The notes under the pieces are model-generated. The model did no database searches. It was not told the origin of the DNA and saw nothing but the letters and a program-made list of their open reading frames with translations. Below, piece by piece: positions 12,916-27,365 of a stretch of 64,000 nt of DNA. Made by a program: the position numbers and the translations under genes. Location of the stretch: contig NC_091093.1 in NCBI RefSeq assembly GCF_024713975.1, forward strand, positions 18,597,501-18,661,500. The letters run 5' to 3'. Source of the DNA: Paralichthys olivaceus. Its lineage: Eukaryota; Chordata; Actinopteri; Pleuronectiformes; Paralichthyidae. Each line of letters opens with the position of its first letter. The stretch's first letter is position 1.

Positions 12916-15429
12916 TTCTAAATGTAAATATTTCCAATGTTTGTCATATAAAACAGTAAATTGATGATTACTGATGTAAACCTCTTAGTGCAAGTGCCTC
13001 TTTTATTTTATTTTGAAGGCACAATTTATTATTCACACATTGACAATGAGTGTGAAAGGACTGGAATCTGTCGTCGGTTTTAAAACAAATTATTGACTCA
13101 AAACTTACTGATGTGAACCGAGAGTTCAATACACTGTAAATGAGGAAAACACTGGTAAATATACAAGCAAATGAAGAAAATCTTCACATCTTGAATAAAT
13201 TAATGTGCAACAAACAATAATACGCTGCAAATTCCAACAGCACAAACAAACACAGCAAACAGAAAGAAATACAGAAATGCTGCAAATTGCACAGGAAAAA
13301 AATCAACAAATGTATGAATCTAAAGTTTTTCGTACATTTGCAGAGTACGAAAAACTGACAAACACACTCAGTGTAGTCATAACAGATATGATAGAGTATA
13401 TGTTGTACACAAACACAGTTATTCACATGATATTGTCTTTTTCAGAAACCAACACACTTAAATAGTCGTTTTAGAGCACAACTGACAACTGGTCAACTGA
13501 AAGGATTCACATTCATTTTTACATCTGTCTTAAAATAGTCAGGTGACCATATAAACATATGTCACAGTTGTTTACCATAATCATTAATTCTGTTTATACT
13601 GGCCAGTAAGAGATACCTCCAGTGTAAGTGATGGGGAACGTAATCCACATAAAACCATGTTTTTTTTACTGTTTTGTCAATTGGTGGTAATTTCTTTTTG
13701 TCTATTTGTCTATTGCTCTCACAGAGCCGCCATAGATTTGTCCTTGAAGGGGAGCATGTTAGTGAATAATGTACACACATCCTCACTAATGCACATGCAT
13801 ATGTAGAAAGCACAGAGTTATGGAAGTGATGTTGTCGGTTTGCAAAGATAGATGCAGGGGCTGAAGTCGAGAAACGGCGACAACTTGTGTGTGCACCTGG
13901 GGAGAAGTGGCACAGCCTGTTTTCAACATGCCAGTCCTTATTACCATCCACATTCAGTCAGCGCTCGGCAAACCATGGCATTAAATATACATGCAAACCC
14001 ACTTTCATCAAAAGGCCCACTAACACAGCTTGATATGCAATATGTGCGCCTCTGCATGCTCAAACTTTTAAATGAAAGAAATTCAACAAAGCAGTATTTC
14101 CATGCACATTCCTGCAGTTTCTTCTAGTTGACCTCTCGTCCTGACTGCCTGCTGGTGCATTTCCCAAACATTACTATCAGCTGGAAAATAACTGTAGATA
14201 CAGAGTCTGTGTGTGACTATTTGTTTAATATTCTATTATCATACATACATTTATCACCCTTGTTGACTTAGCACTTCTTCTTGTGCCATAAAATGACTCA
14301 AAAAAGGGGGTTGTTTTTTTGGGTTTGGCACAAAGTACACTGCAGAGACTTAAATTCCCTGTAAATCTGGAGTAAAGACACATCTAACTGTGTCCCATGG
14401 TGATTGAGCTGTGGAGCTGTTTCTGTCTGAGCATGAGTCACATGCACTATAGCTCAGAAAAGTACTGTCCTGATTTCGATGAAGGAGTCGTGATAATATA
14501 TCCGTCGTGCCTTCCAGATCTAGCATTTGCAAAATTACAATAATTTTCCTTGTTATGGAAATTCAATTCTGACATTTAAGAGGTACATCTCCTTTCTTCC
14601 TGGACCAAAACAAAATTGTGTTCACATCCGCAAATTGTCACAAATTGAGTATTTTTTTCAAGCAGAGCACTTCTTCAGTTGAAAATAGCTAGAAATATGA
14701 TTTTCCTTGTACTAAACTAAAATGAGTAATAACTACATAGTACAAAAGGGCACTGTGCACTATTTCTGGGAACATGATGTTTACTGTGAATTAGAAAAAA
14801 TCTCTCTCTGGAAAAGAATGCTTGATTCTCAACAGTTCTGTGGCTCCCCTTAATAGTTCAATCTTTTTGCTTTGCTAAACTAAGCAATATAAGGCTTTAT
14901 AGTGGAATAACTGTGGGAAGGTCAGGTAATTACAGGGGACATTTGATTATCAGTGACGTACTTACTGAGTGCATACATCACGACAAATGTAAGTTAAGTC
15001 AAGTCAAGCAATAAGGAAATAATGAGTTTACAAATTAGTGTTTAATGAGGTAAAGTATAGTGTTTTAAAAATGACCGTTGACCTATTTAATATTCAATAG
15101 CCAGTTATTATTAAGATATTAATATCCTGTCCAAACATTACAAAATCTATTGACTTTTCTCATTATTCATTTATTGTATTATACTTTTGTTTAATTTGTA
15201 CAAAACCAAAATGGACAAATGGAAATGTGTGGTTTTACAGCAGTTTATAATTGTCGTACTGTTTTTAGATGAAACTCCAACATAGTTACTGGCCATAATG
15301 TCTCATAATAATATTGTATTAATAACACATTTATTGTATGGGTTAGAAAAACAAATACAACATGTTAATCAATAAGTTAAGAACTGCTGTCAGGCAGATT
15401 CATTTTTGTTGGACAGAACAGTTTTACAC

Positions 15430-15470
15430 TGTCTCCAGTCTTTATGCTGAGCTAAGCTGACTGGTCACTA
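15430..15470 (+). repeat. Interspersed-repeat scrap, family R3
   Basis: AGTCTTTATGCTGAGCTAAG here and AGTCTTTATGCTCAGCTAAG at about 20241 differ at one base in 20. From memory this is a common teleost repeat motif of unknown class. Confidence 0.5.
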
Positions 15471-16251
15471 CTCACACTCTGTATTTACCATGCATACATA
15501 AGAACTATGAGTCAGACACCTTAAAATATTCTCACAAATCTGAGATTTAATCTTAGTCACTTTCCATCTCTCTCTCTCCACATCGATCTATTTTCTCCAC
15601 TCTACCATTCATATTTTTGTGGCAGAAGGCTCTGAGAGGCATCATGTCTCGTCATTATGTTCTGCTCTATGACACAGAGACATGAAACACAGAGGAACGT
15701 GTCCCTGGCAGCTTTGGGTGATCAGGGGAGTCAGCTGGGTTTTGAGATACCCCGGTAAAAGGAAGCTTGTTGTCAGAAATGTGGAAACCTGAACGTTCCC
15801 CAGGATCCAGAGAGGCATCTGTCTCTGTTATCTCTCCTGCAGGTGAGCCACAGGTAGCTGAGGGGAAGCTGCCAGTACCGCAGGGTGTAGGGAACAACAC
15901 ATACACACACAGAACCAAAACAGGTGATTTCATAAAAAGAAAATAAACATAAACCCTGCCAAAGATGAAATGACTCTTCTCTTACAATCTAAAGCAGCAA
16001 CAGAATGTTTAAACAAAAAAACTGATTTGCCAGGAGAATGCACGTGGGTGTGAAATCTGTGCTCGCTGCGCAGCCAAAATGTTTCACATGTGGATAAATG
16101 ACAACGTTAATTGTTTTCTGTAAGAGCGAATCTCTGCTGTTTCCTTGTTGCCATGGCTACAGCACTGCATATTCTCAGATATCCCCAGGCGTCTGACCAC
16201 AGGTGAGCGTATCAGCTGAAAAGACCTGACAGGGTATAAGTGCCGGCAGGG

Positions 16252-16272
16252 GTATATATATATATATATATG
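16252..16272 (+). repeat. (TA)n microsatellite
   Basis: About ten TA units (TATATATATATATATATA followed by TGTG). Confidence 0.9.
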
Positions 16273-17095
16273 TGTAACTTTAATCTTTTTAAGCTGCACT
16301 TCAATGTTTTTACATGTGCAAATGAAGTGACTGACAAATGTATTTGTTTTGTTTTATATCTGCCTGTGCTGTACGAGAAGTAAAAGAGCAGATCAGAGCT
16401 TTACATCAGAAATAAAATTCTTGACAAGAGGAAAAATTAAGCGGAGGTTGAAAATTACCCGGGCAGATGTATTTTAATACGGGACATTTTCAATGTTTAG
16501 CAGGTTACTAGTATTGATAGCATATTGTTAAAACGTTCATTTCTACATGATTTAAAATGTAAGCACTTTAAATTAAACAGCTCTTTATTCTTTCAGATAC
16601 TATATAATGTTTCTATATACTATAGTAGTCTATTATTGTCCATAAGTGAATAATAAAATCACCACTCAGTATTTTAAATAATGTATAATAGTAGAAATGC
16701 TAATAATCTTATTGAGAAAACAAATTCAAAACTACAGACTAGAATGGAATCATGTTGTTTTATTCTGTCTACAGATACAATAATTCAAGCAGCTTAATTC
16801 TTCAATAAGAAGAATGATGAATAAGTTAACTTTGATTTATTATCATTTTGGGACACAGCGAGCTGTAAACACAGCGTTGACACTGTTTTTGTCTCACACC
16901 AACTTCTGAGAGAAAAATCTATTCAGGCTGATTTAACATTTAATAAGTCGCACTGATCAGCATTGATTAGATTCTCAGTTGTGGAAATGACGTACAACAT
17001 TTAGGATATCTGTAAATTAAGTTACTATATTTTTTTTTACCACATTGAAATTATATTTGGACTTGTCAAGATTTGATTTACATAGCCAGTAATGA

Positions 17096-17115
17096 TAATT
17101 AATGATCATTAATTA
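17096..17115. other. 20-bp perfect AT-rich palindrome
   Basis: TAATTAATGATCATTAATTA is its own reverse complement. It contains four ATTA homeodomain-type cores and a central TGATCA. A further TAATGATAATTA lies immediately upstream. Its function is unknown. Confidence 0.6.
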
Positions 17116-20100
17116 CTTTTTCACTAAGTTAAGTAATTTGAACACACTACATTGGTGTTCTCTATCTTCAGCCGTCATTATAATGCACTGGAAAATACAT
17201 CACTGGTCCCTCCTGTGATGTGGCCGAGATGGTGACAGTTTAAAATACGAATTTTTATTTTACACTCAACTTATTGTTACCATTTTGTAACACCTGGGTA
17301 CTCATCGTGCACTGCATGTTAATACTCATTTAATTTTCATTTTGTGTCATGGAAAATTAACAAAAGTTTCACTTAATAGTTTGATTTATTGATCATATTA
17401 ATGTTGATGCAGCTTTAAAATCTTCACTTATGTAAATGTCTTAGAGATGCTAATAGTCATTCTGTTGAGCAACCAACGAGCCTGAATATTCCAAATTTCA
17501 GCTCTGCCAGTCAGTGAAGTCATCAACACTGGGAAGAGATTTTCAAAAGGCTCATTGCCTGAGCAGCTGGGATCCCACTATACTGCTCTTGTTATATTCC
17601 CTAAGTGTTAACAAGTGAGAGGATGTAGATATTGTGACACTTCATCCATTGCAATTTAACTGGCTTCTGACAGTGACAGATGAGGCTCCATAAGGAGGCC
17701 TCTGAATCAGATTAAACTGTGAAAATTGCTATTGACTGTATTATCAGAAGTCTATTTGCTTTTAGGAAGTTCTTACTGAAGTGAAAGCTGTCTTCCTCTG
17801 TGGAAAGTCTTTGTTAGTGTTATTCACGTTTTGAAGCAGACATCCTCTGCCCCTGATTCACACAGGTTCCGAGGTGAGGGCTGGTGAATGAATGAGTCAG
17901 ATACTTGGAATGTCTTTCTGATTCCAGCAAACTTGTTGTTTTCTGATGGCAGAATGAGAGGCTGACTAATATCTGAGTGAGTACATGTGACAGTGGTGGC
18001 TGGCTGAGCGTGGCAGGGCCGGCTGGAGGCAGGCAAAATCACAACCGTTAGTTTCAGGCAGATTAACCAAGGACAGAGGACAGGAAGCAAAGGAAGTAAC
18101 AAAAACAGTGTCACACCAATGATTATCTTAATTTACTTTGTTTAAATTACAGCCGAGTCTGTTGAATATATCACCCTCAATGAAACAACCTGTGTTGCTC
18201 AAACCTCGGGTTAAGGACAGAGTGAGACCGTAATTTGTGACATGATGTTCCTCGTTAAATGTTCCCTTAATATTAATTAATATCAATTCATTCATTATTC
18301 ATTAATCTATCACTGCTAAATGCAGTGACAGAGACTTAATATTTCACCAACACACAATCACTCCAGTACTGACTTTGATTAAAGCTGGTGATTTTCTAAA
18401 TAATGTTCTTGTTGTGGGTTGTTTCACAAAAGAATCACAACATGTTTGGAGGTGTTTGGTTATCTTAAGAAGGGTCTGTCAATATCACCACATGCAGATA
18501 ACCTTAACCCAGATTGGAGTTTTTAACTGATAAATAAAAGATAATTAAAGAAGTAAGTCTCATACTATCTGATCCAATAACAGCTCTTATTTTGGTCTCT
18601 ACCATCTCTATTACCATCTGTTGCTGAGCAGAAGACCAGCTGGTTAATGTGGCTCAAACCAACACAGTGAAACCAAAACTGTGAATTTCTGGTCCAGATG
18701 TTCAAACAATGAGCTGAAGTTTGTTATCAAACCCTCTAAAGCTCAGGGAGGGGAGCTGTAGATGTGAGTGATGATGCTATTACAGGCAGCTCCTATCATA
18801 TTCCAATTTTTTTGTCTTTTTTATGCGTTAATGTTATGAAATATTGGTCATAGTCCCGAAAGGGTGTTATTTTTTTTTTAAATATATCTCTTATTAAAGA
18901 TAATGAAAAAAATGGGAGACTCAAAAACGTGGCAAAAACTTTATTTGGCTTGAGTCCTAGTATTAAGCATGTATAAGCACTAGATGCCACATTTAATAAA
19001 TAGTTTCTCACACTCATAATGTAGCTGTATATAAATGTATTTAAAGGGTTTTCTAACATAAAGTATTTTTCAACAAATATAACATCTCCTTGAGGGCATA
19101 TTTTATATTATTATAACTGTACTTTACCACATTATTATTCATTATCTGTTTATCCAGCCGCCTTCACTTGACTTGTTGATTATACATTAGTGTTAAATTA
19201 TTTCTGTGTATGTATGAGGACAGAAGTGATGGACACCTGTGGCTCAGTGAAGGTTGGTTAGTCAAGTCACACAGGGACAAGGAGAGTGTACTGAACAAGT
19301 TAATGAAAATTTAATCACGCCTCAAAGGCTTATTCCATCTGTGTCACACATACAGTACATACGATTTTCACATTATCGTTTGTTTGATGTGTGAAGCTCC
19401 CAACAAACACACTGACCTCAATGCAAAATTAATCATTTATGGCAAACGACATCTGTCAAGCAGAGAGAGCGACGGCGGTTGGAGCTTTGGAAGGAGAGCA
19501 GCTCATTTCTATGGCCACCTGGCTCTAAAGTTATCATGGGTACACAACACAATAAACTATAATCCTTTGTATATTGCAAGAGAAAATCCATTAGTAGTCT
19601 ATTTCTGAATGTCCTTACAGAACTCAATTAGATGAGCCTTGGAAAACAGATTGCTTTCCACACCGAAACTCACAGACAGAGATATTCCCCATCACGAAAC
19701 AGCAGCTGTCTCACACAGACTTTTAAAAATCCATTTCCTGGTTCACAAAACAGAGGTTACATTCGTTTTGAGGGATAGAAAAATAAGATTGCTCTTATGT
19801 TGCCGATGTAGTCATTTTCTGTAAATTATTCATTACCGCGAAAGAACTGCTTTCAGAGATTTGGTGGGAGCCTTCAGGCTACACTGGGATTTTGTTTTAT
19901 GAATCAGGTACTTGTAAGATACTGAGCATGTCTAAGTATCTTAAAGTTCTTAAATGTGGGCACAGTGGGGGAAAATAAGGCTGTGAAAAAGGAGGAAGAA
20001 GGAGTTAATAAATAACTTGGAATTAATAAGAATGAGGTGTGGGGGTTGTGATATTCTGGTTGTTCTCCCCCTTTTTTCAAATAAATATTATCTTACCATA

Positions 20101-23100
20101 GCAACATTAAGGTATCAGCTATACCCTATTCATACAATTACCCTGTACCCTGTAATTCACAGGCTGAATTATAAACCTTTCTTTTTTTAGTTAATTTAGA
20201 AGTTTACTCACAGACAGATTTGTTTACCTTTACCTTTTTCTAGTCTTTATGCTCAGCTAAGCTGGCTGTAACTTCACATGCATGCTAAATGTTTTCATTG
20301 TTTATCAACCACAGAACAAATTCATTTTATTCAAATGAGAAAATTAGCAATTATTATAAATTATGTCACGCATAGTTCATTTACAAAACACTTTTATTTT
20401 ATTTTTATTATCATTATTTTTGCATTGGTTTATTCACTGTATTGCATCTTAATATATATTGTACTTATAATGTAATCTTTGAGCAAGCCGGCACGAGAAT
20501 TTTCCCCAGGATTAATAAATCTTATTTTATCTAATTTTATCTTATATGCAACCAATCTGATTAGAGGCATGATCTGCAGTTTACTTAGACCAATCATCAT
20601 GTATTATTATATGTAATACATAATGATGATGATATCATAATGAAAGGGAGTAATTACGATATAAAAAGGTAGAATTCCTGATTGGACTGTATACATCACT
20701 CCTCAGATATTCTTCATTACAGTATGTTTTAAATCAGCTTTATCAATACAATCATATAATAAGCCGAACATCAAAATCAATGTAGTTGAGCTCTTCTCAT
20801 TTTGTTACATTGACAGAAAAGAGGTGAGTCACAGGTATTCCTTAATTTGACCAACAAATAGCTTGACCAGTGCAGTTACAGCACTTTCTGATTGCACACA
20901 AAGGAAAGAAATCACAATTTAATTACAAAGCAGAATTCCAAAAATGCTGACGAGATTTTAAAAGTGAGGGGTGTGCACAGACTGATCAGTGCCCAGAAAA
21001 CACATTTGGAAATTTCGGATGACTCTCTTGCTCCATTTGTAAACAAGGCCAGGGATTCATTTGGGAGAACCCGACGCAGTTTGTTAACAATGGCCTGTTT
21101 AATATTCTTCACACGCTGCCATTCTCAATGAAAACAAATGACCTGAGCGGCATGAGACACTGGGGTGAGCAACTCTGATCTTGTTTTCCTGGAGTAAGAG
21201 ATGTGACAGATTTTTAGATGCTGAAGCTGTTTGAAATGCAAATTGACTCTGTCAGTAAGAAACAAACACCCACGAGCGAATGTACAATATGCAAACTCAT
21301 AAACAGGTAGGTTTTTGTTTGCTACGCCATGGTCAGTGTTGTGTTTGCGCTGTGTTGTTTTGAGACTGCAGCGACTCCAAAGAGCCAAGATGTGTCCTGC
21401 ACAATAAACTTCAGCTGAACCCCTCTCTCTGACTTCTAGGTAAGGCAGCTGATGGGGGTTTTGTGTTTGCACAGCTCGACAGGTCACCCTGGTTCATGAA
21501 CGAGGCAAAGGTAGAATTGTGTGATTGATGGCCGTGGTGTATGACTGTTTTGCAACTCAAGCACCACACACCCTGGTGTTAGACCTTGGTTGTAAAGAAA
21601 GAACTAAACCATAAATCAAAGTTCTAGATTTACTGACCGCTCCTTTTTATGACCATCACCTATACAAGCACCTGAAATGAGATGCATCTGAAAGGGAGCT
21701 GGTCATATTCTGAGTGACAGGATGAAGAATTTGCAATTTCAGAGGACCTTGGCTTCCGGCCAATGTTCCGACAGATAAAACCAGCTGAAGTGTTTTGAGC
21801 TCCAAATAATAATAGCTCCATCGTGGAAGTTTACGGCCGGGCAGACTCGGTGTGTGAAATCTGACTGTTCTCCCACTTCACCTCAGCCCTGACCTGGATT
21901 AATGGATAGAAAAAAGACAGACTCACCTTTTTAAAGCATCATATCAAGGATCGGCCCAACAATATTCAGAATTTCTTGAGCCGTAGATCAGACAACAATG
22001 AGTCAGATTTGAATTAACAAATAACCCTGAAAACCAGTGCTGGAAAGTATATATACAAGAACATCATGCTTCAGTACGAATTTTCATTTCATGTTACGCT
22101 ACGTTTACACTACATTTGAGAGGGAAATATATACTAAACATTTTCTAGTAGTACACTATATGTATCTTTGTGACAGATGCATTTCTTATCAAGACATATT
22201 AAAAGCTTATAAAATATGATGTAGTGTTATAGATTCAAATACATAAAAATAGTACTGCTGAATGATTAGTAATCAAATAACCACACAATAGAAAATTGAT
22301 TGGCTTGAGCAGAAATGTCAAACAATGATAGTTCCTGCTTCTTAAATGTGAGTTTCACCTTTTAACTAAACTTTAGGAAACTCATTTTCCACACTTTTGG
22401 ACCAGGTCATTGAGCTCTAAACATTTACTCCACCTCAAACACACACACCATTAAAATGGAACTGCTTACATTTCCAGCGATGCAAAACAACTTATATGGC
22501 ACTTCCTTCTCTGCAAAACACATTGCATAATGCAATATGCATAATATCAGCAATATGACAGAAAATAAATGAATAAATAAATGTAATTGATGGGACGAGG
22601 ATGCTGCGGTGAAATACATGGTTGTTATCCTGCAATATCATGTTTTAGGATGAGAGTGAGTATCAGACATGTCGTCTATTTAACCTAAAAGCGCTGAAAT
22701 ATAATTACATTTAAATTTAAAAACTGAAAGACCGATATGTTATTTGATATAACTGGATTACGACAGTGGCTGGCGTCTGTTTAATATAGAGCAGGTTGTC
22801 TAATCTGTTACAGACTGAAAGATGGTGCAGCTTTGTGTCGTGATGATTGGAAACCGTCTCCGCTGACACAGAATCAGTACACAGTCAATTAATTTTACCT
22901 TTCGGCTCACTCAGGGTCAAGTGAGTAAAAGTGAGATGATTGATTCTTTCTTGAAATGACACATAATATGAGCCTCTCGTCTAAGAAGAAGGGTGGGTTA
23001 TATTTTCTCATTTCCATTTTCTTAATACTATACTTACTATCATGCACTGAAATCATAACAGCCAATGGAATTCAGATGTTTTAGTCAAGTTCAAATGAAC

Positions 23101-24044
23101 CAATGTAAATATTTTCCATGAAAAGTAAAGGCCCTGCTTTATAAAGTTATCATTCTGCAGTGAAATGTCCCCTCTGACTGCTTCATCATTATTTATGACA
23201 TGATTAGATTTTTTTTTATCCTGAAAAACATCTGTTCTTGATGATTATATTGGATTGTTCATTCAAACTGGAGAGGGTCATTAGAGAAGTAATGAAGCAC
23301 AACAGACTCGTGAGCTCCAAAATCGAAGGAGGTTGATTTAGTCACAACAGCCAAATGAGTGGGAGGTGCTGAACCAGTTTGAGATTAGGTCGCATTTTTT
23401 GTCACGACACCACATAAATCTCAAATCAGACCTGAGGAGGAGTAATCAAATAAAAGTTACCTCAATGAGAAGAATACCCCACCAAGGTCAATGTTTTGAA
23501 GGAGCAGTGATTTTCTCTGGTTTGCCAAGGTTGTTGCAAACCTGTCAGTGCAGTTAGTCTGTTAGTTATGTGGTAAAATGGTTTACTTATTGCTGCCACT
23601 GGAGCTTAAAGCCTTGAGCTCATTTAAACTCTAAATCTCCCCTCAAGGAAAAAACAATGCTTACGTTGTGTTTTCACTTGCTTCTAGCTATGTGGTAGAA
23701 GTTCAGTAAATTCTCTCATAATTATGCTTTTACCAGGAGAAAATAAATTAAGCCCCTTTTTCATCTATGTTTGGCATCTGAATTTCACTGAATATTCATA
23801 GTTTAAAGAGTGAGTAATTAATGAAGGTCTTATGGGACAGGATAGAGTAAACATGAGTTCAAATATGAGGTTACAGGGAGGTGAGCAATTAGAATAAGTC
23901 ACATGTTTAATTATTGAGGCCACACTGCACTGTCAACACTGAATTCTTTAAAAACTGCACCCTTTATATGTAGGAGCTTGTAGCACCATAGGTGATGTTG
24001 GCAAATGTGCAAAAGTCAAACATGTTTGCACTATTTTTACTTTG
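17116..24044. other. Intergenic DNA, no gene seen
   Basis: AT-rich. The longest open frame (21125-21487, - strand, 120 codons) shows no domain or coding bias that I can see. An R3 repeat scrap lies at 20238-20275. Nothing else is supportable. Confidence 0.6.
20238..20275 (+). repeat. Interspersed-repeat scrap, family R3
   Basis: Second copy of the motif seen at 15430-15470, followed by GGCTGTAACTTCACATG. Same orientation as the first copy. Confidence 0.5.
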
Positions 24045-24240
24045 TTCAAAGAACTTTTGTTTTCAGCCCCGTCCGAGTGTTTAATTGGTGACATATTACA
24101 TTTTGGTGTGGATCCAAATCAGGGGGCATATCCAGGATTTTATCTTTTTTCACTTTCGTCAACATTTTCCCCACGGTATACTTCATGGATCTGTATTTTA
24201 AAAAATCAGACACGTTAAGGTGACTTATATCTATTAACCT
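24045..24240 (+). repeat. Decayed interspersed repeat, family R1, forward copy
   Basis: ACATTTTGGTGTGGATCC, CATATCCAGGATTTTATC, CACTTTCGTCAACATTTTC and TTCATGGATCTGTATTTT line up in order with the copy at 60089-60345 and, reversed, with 1137-1262. Confidence 0.6.
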
Positions 24241-27110
24241 TGGCAGATGCCCCACTGAGTGCCAGTTTAAAATTTGTGTTGAATTTGAGTTGATTACATT
24301 TGTGGTAACTCCACAAACAAAATGTAAATAAGCGGACTCATAAGAATTAAAAAGCAAATTTCAAGAAGAATATTACTGAGGAGAGCTGATCTGATGGAGC
24401 TTCCATGTGCACATGAGTTCTCAAAGGGATGAATATTTCAGGGTCACCTATTTGCTATGAATAATAAAAACGTGCAGACAGACACTGAACTATCTTGCTC
24501 GTCAGATATACTGTAGAAACTGCCATCACCATAATGTCCAACACCCAGAGCCCTTTTGTTGGAAAATGCTGTTTTCACCCTGCTCGGAGCGATTGCTGCT
24601 GTTTAAATGGAAATAAAAGATATCGCATCACAACAAAAACAGAAAATCACAGAGCTGCAAGAGGATGTTAAGAAAAAATCAAACGGACAGGGAGGTTAGC
24701 ATCATGCCTTCCAGTTATGTTTAGTAAAAGGGAGGAAAGAAATTAACAAGAACAAAAAGACATTTATTCACACATTTCTTCACCAAGAGAGGTGGGTGTG
24801 ATGTACAAATGTGAACCACTCATCTGTGCGAAATGTGTTTGGACTCATTAATTTCACAGTGCTGTAAAAATGCTGTACTCCCATCCAATTTGTTCTGACA
24901 GAAGATATGGGTCACAATATTATATAGTCTAATTTTTAATAATCACCTAAAACAGCAGAGCTCTGTAGTTTTTAATGAAAAGGGCCACAGATTTGGTGTG
25001 TAGTCCGCAGCTATGGCAGCAGGACAGTGTTTATGGGATCAACTCCAAATAAACTACACATTCATTTTAATGAAGTGTGGCTCACTGATGGGTTTTTAAT
25101 AGTCTCACAACAATGGAGGAGGAGATACTCAGGTTCTGGGGACTCGCACACAAAACTCAGCAGGATCAATTCAGTGTTTGGTGGATCTTTCTAAAGGAGC
25201 CACAATTTACACAGAGGTGCCAATTGTATATCCAACATCCGTAAGGTGCACATGTAAGTCATTCCTTGTTTACGATAAGCACTGGAGCTTTGAGCAACGC
25301 CACACATCACTGAAAATGTTTTGAAACATTTTCCATGAACAAGCACATTGTGTACTTCACAAAACTTAATAACTTAATAAATTGTCATATGTGTAAATAT
25401 TGTAAAGGACTATTTTGTAAAGACAGGACAGGTGCACTTCAGTGGCCAGTTAGATTTCAGCTGGGGCCAGTGCCCCATGGCCCCACCCCTGGGTCCGCCC
25501 CTTGGTTTGGTCCTTTCATGAGATTTATCAGTAAAACAAAAAGCACATTGAGACACGTTAACGTTCATATTATATTAAAGCATAATTTGTCTCGATCATA
25601 ATTATTATTTTAATGTGGGGGCAAACACAGATGAGCATTTTGTCCATTTCTCATCCACCAGGCTCATAGAGATTAGGTTACGGCACCTTGGTTAAGTGCT
25701 ACAGGCAGTGATCTGTACTGATCACACAACCATGTAACATTAATAGTTCCTGTTCTTCCCCTATATTACTGCTCTCCTTTTTTCACAACAGAATTACAGC
25801 AATCTCTCTTCCTCCCCCTGTTGCATTGTGTGAATGTCTGCAAGCGAAGAACATCCACAAAATCACACCACAAGTGACAAGTCAGCGCCGCGCCACACCA
25901 ACAGCATAACACAGTGCCCGGGAACAACTTCACATCCTGTCACACAGTGTTGCTGCGCTATCTGAGCTCAGAAGAAGAGTATAAGGCAGAGTCTGGTGCG
26001 TTTACGTGTGATAGCTATCGAAAGTGACACAAGATCTTGCCTCCACAATGGTGTCATTGTGAAGCCGACACATGAGAACAGATCTGATCTGAAGGATGCA
26101 ACATGTTGTGTGACACCACCACAGCATCCTCTTTTAATGGATTCATTTACATCACATAACATTTGCTTGAAAGTTTGTCACTCATTATAACTGCAGCAGG
26201 TTTATTAACAGCTCTTTATTTGTCATCCCACCAGACAAGATGTCCTTACTTTAATTAATCATTTCTGCATATTTTGAATAGATAAATACATCAACAGTGA
26301 TGTTTTTTGACTTGAGATGACACCAACTTCTTCATCACATCATATCTGGAGTGAAAGAAAAGATCTGGGGGCCTAACGATACATATTTTGTGTAAATATC
26401 CAACCGCAAATTTACATTGTTTCGAATTTTTCAAAGATGAATTCCTAAAACAGAGTTTGATTACTTTTTAACTCATTCACACATATTCCCAATGATTGTT
26501 CGACACACATAATCAAAGGTGCATTTCTGAGGAGAAAAGTGTAATTTATTACCTAAAGGCTCTGAGATTGCAAAAATATTTAATTCCTCTTCGAACAATG
26601 GCTGGCAGGCCTTCAGAATTAATAAGATTTTGATAAATCAAAGCTGTCAAGTCTCGCTGACATTCATTTCTTCAGAGAAATTACTTGATGTTGACTCGTG
26701 TTGACTTTACAATTTGCAGGGAAATAATTAATTTTCAGCCCCTACCCATGAAACTGAATATGAATGAGAATACTGAAGAGACCCTCGTCTTCCAGCAGAT
26801 AAGGACTTGATTTCCAGAGTCTTGAATCTTTGATATTGATTATTGCCTATGTGCCAAACTAACAAGCCTGTCCTTGATTGTGCATTTAGTGCGGACAGAA
26901 AATCATTTTCTCACGAAGCTAGATGGTGAGAATGTAGTACACATCATGTGCCCACATAGATGCACACAAACACATATGTACAAACAGACATGTCAGTGAA
27001 AGTCGGACATCCGTGTAAAAAACAAATGTCTCAAGCTGATAGAACTGCATCTCCCGTTTGTACTAACATTTAGCTCAAATATCCCAGATATGGGTGCAGC
27101 CTTATTTTGT
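24241..27110. other. Intergenic DNA with a GC-rich repeat scrap
   Basis: No gene seen. The short stretch 25430-25515 (GGGGCCAGTGCCCCATGG, then CCCTGGGTCCGCCCC) is much more GC-rich than its surroundings and looks like a transposon relic. The rest is AT-rich. Confidence 0.5.
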
Positions 27111-27159
27111 CATTTGCAGCCAGAGTCTGCACAGAAGTGATCGAGAGCCCTGCACATAC

Positions 27160-27365
27160 AGCCCTTCGACCAATCACCAGTCAGTCTCAGCCTGTCGATC
27201 ATGGTGTTATTGCTTCAAATAACTCATTGAAACCCAGTTTACCAGAAAAATTTCCCCTTGGACAAAAAATCGTTTTTGGTCCATGTCCCATCTGCTAACT
27301 TGGAGGAAGCATGTTTTATGACCCACAGCCAGCCACTAGGGTGCAATCACGGTCCAGGTGCTTTA
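27160..27365 (-). repeat. Decayed repeat, family R2, reverse copy
   Basis: Read on the - strand it gives GATTGCACCCTAGTGGCTGG, ATGAGTTATTTGAAGCAATA, then CATGATCGACAGG and GACTGACTGGTGATTGG. The same blocks occur in the same order at 48232-48400 on the + strand: GATCGCCCCCCTGTGGCTGG, ATGAGTTATTTGATGCTATA, CATGATTGACAACTGACTCG. Confidence 0.6.

Larger units (their letters stand above)
12916..17095. other. Intergenic DNA with repeat scraps
   Basis: No credible exon on either strand. The - strand open frame at 13562-13951 (129 codons) lacks splice context and resembles no family I know. A repeat scrap near 15430-15470 matches one near 20238-20270. There is a TA run at 16252-16272. Confidence 0.6.

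Noticed and set aside
13562..13951. 129-codon - strand open frame downstream of galnt18
   Set aside because: Cys/His/Arg-rich text without a domain, no promoter or splice context, likely chance or repeat-derived.
21125..21487. 120-codon - strand open frame in the desert
   Set aside because: No domain, no coding bias visible, no splice context.
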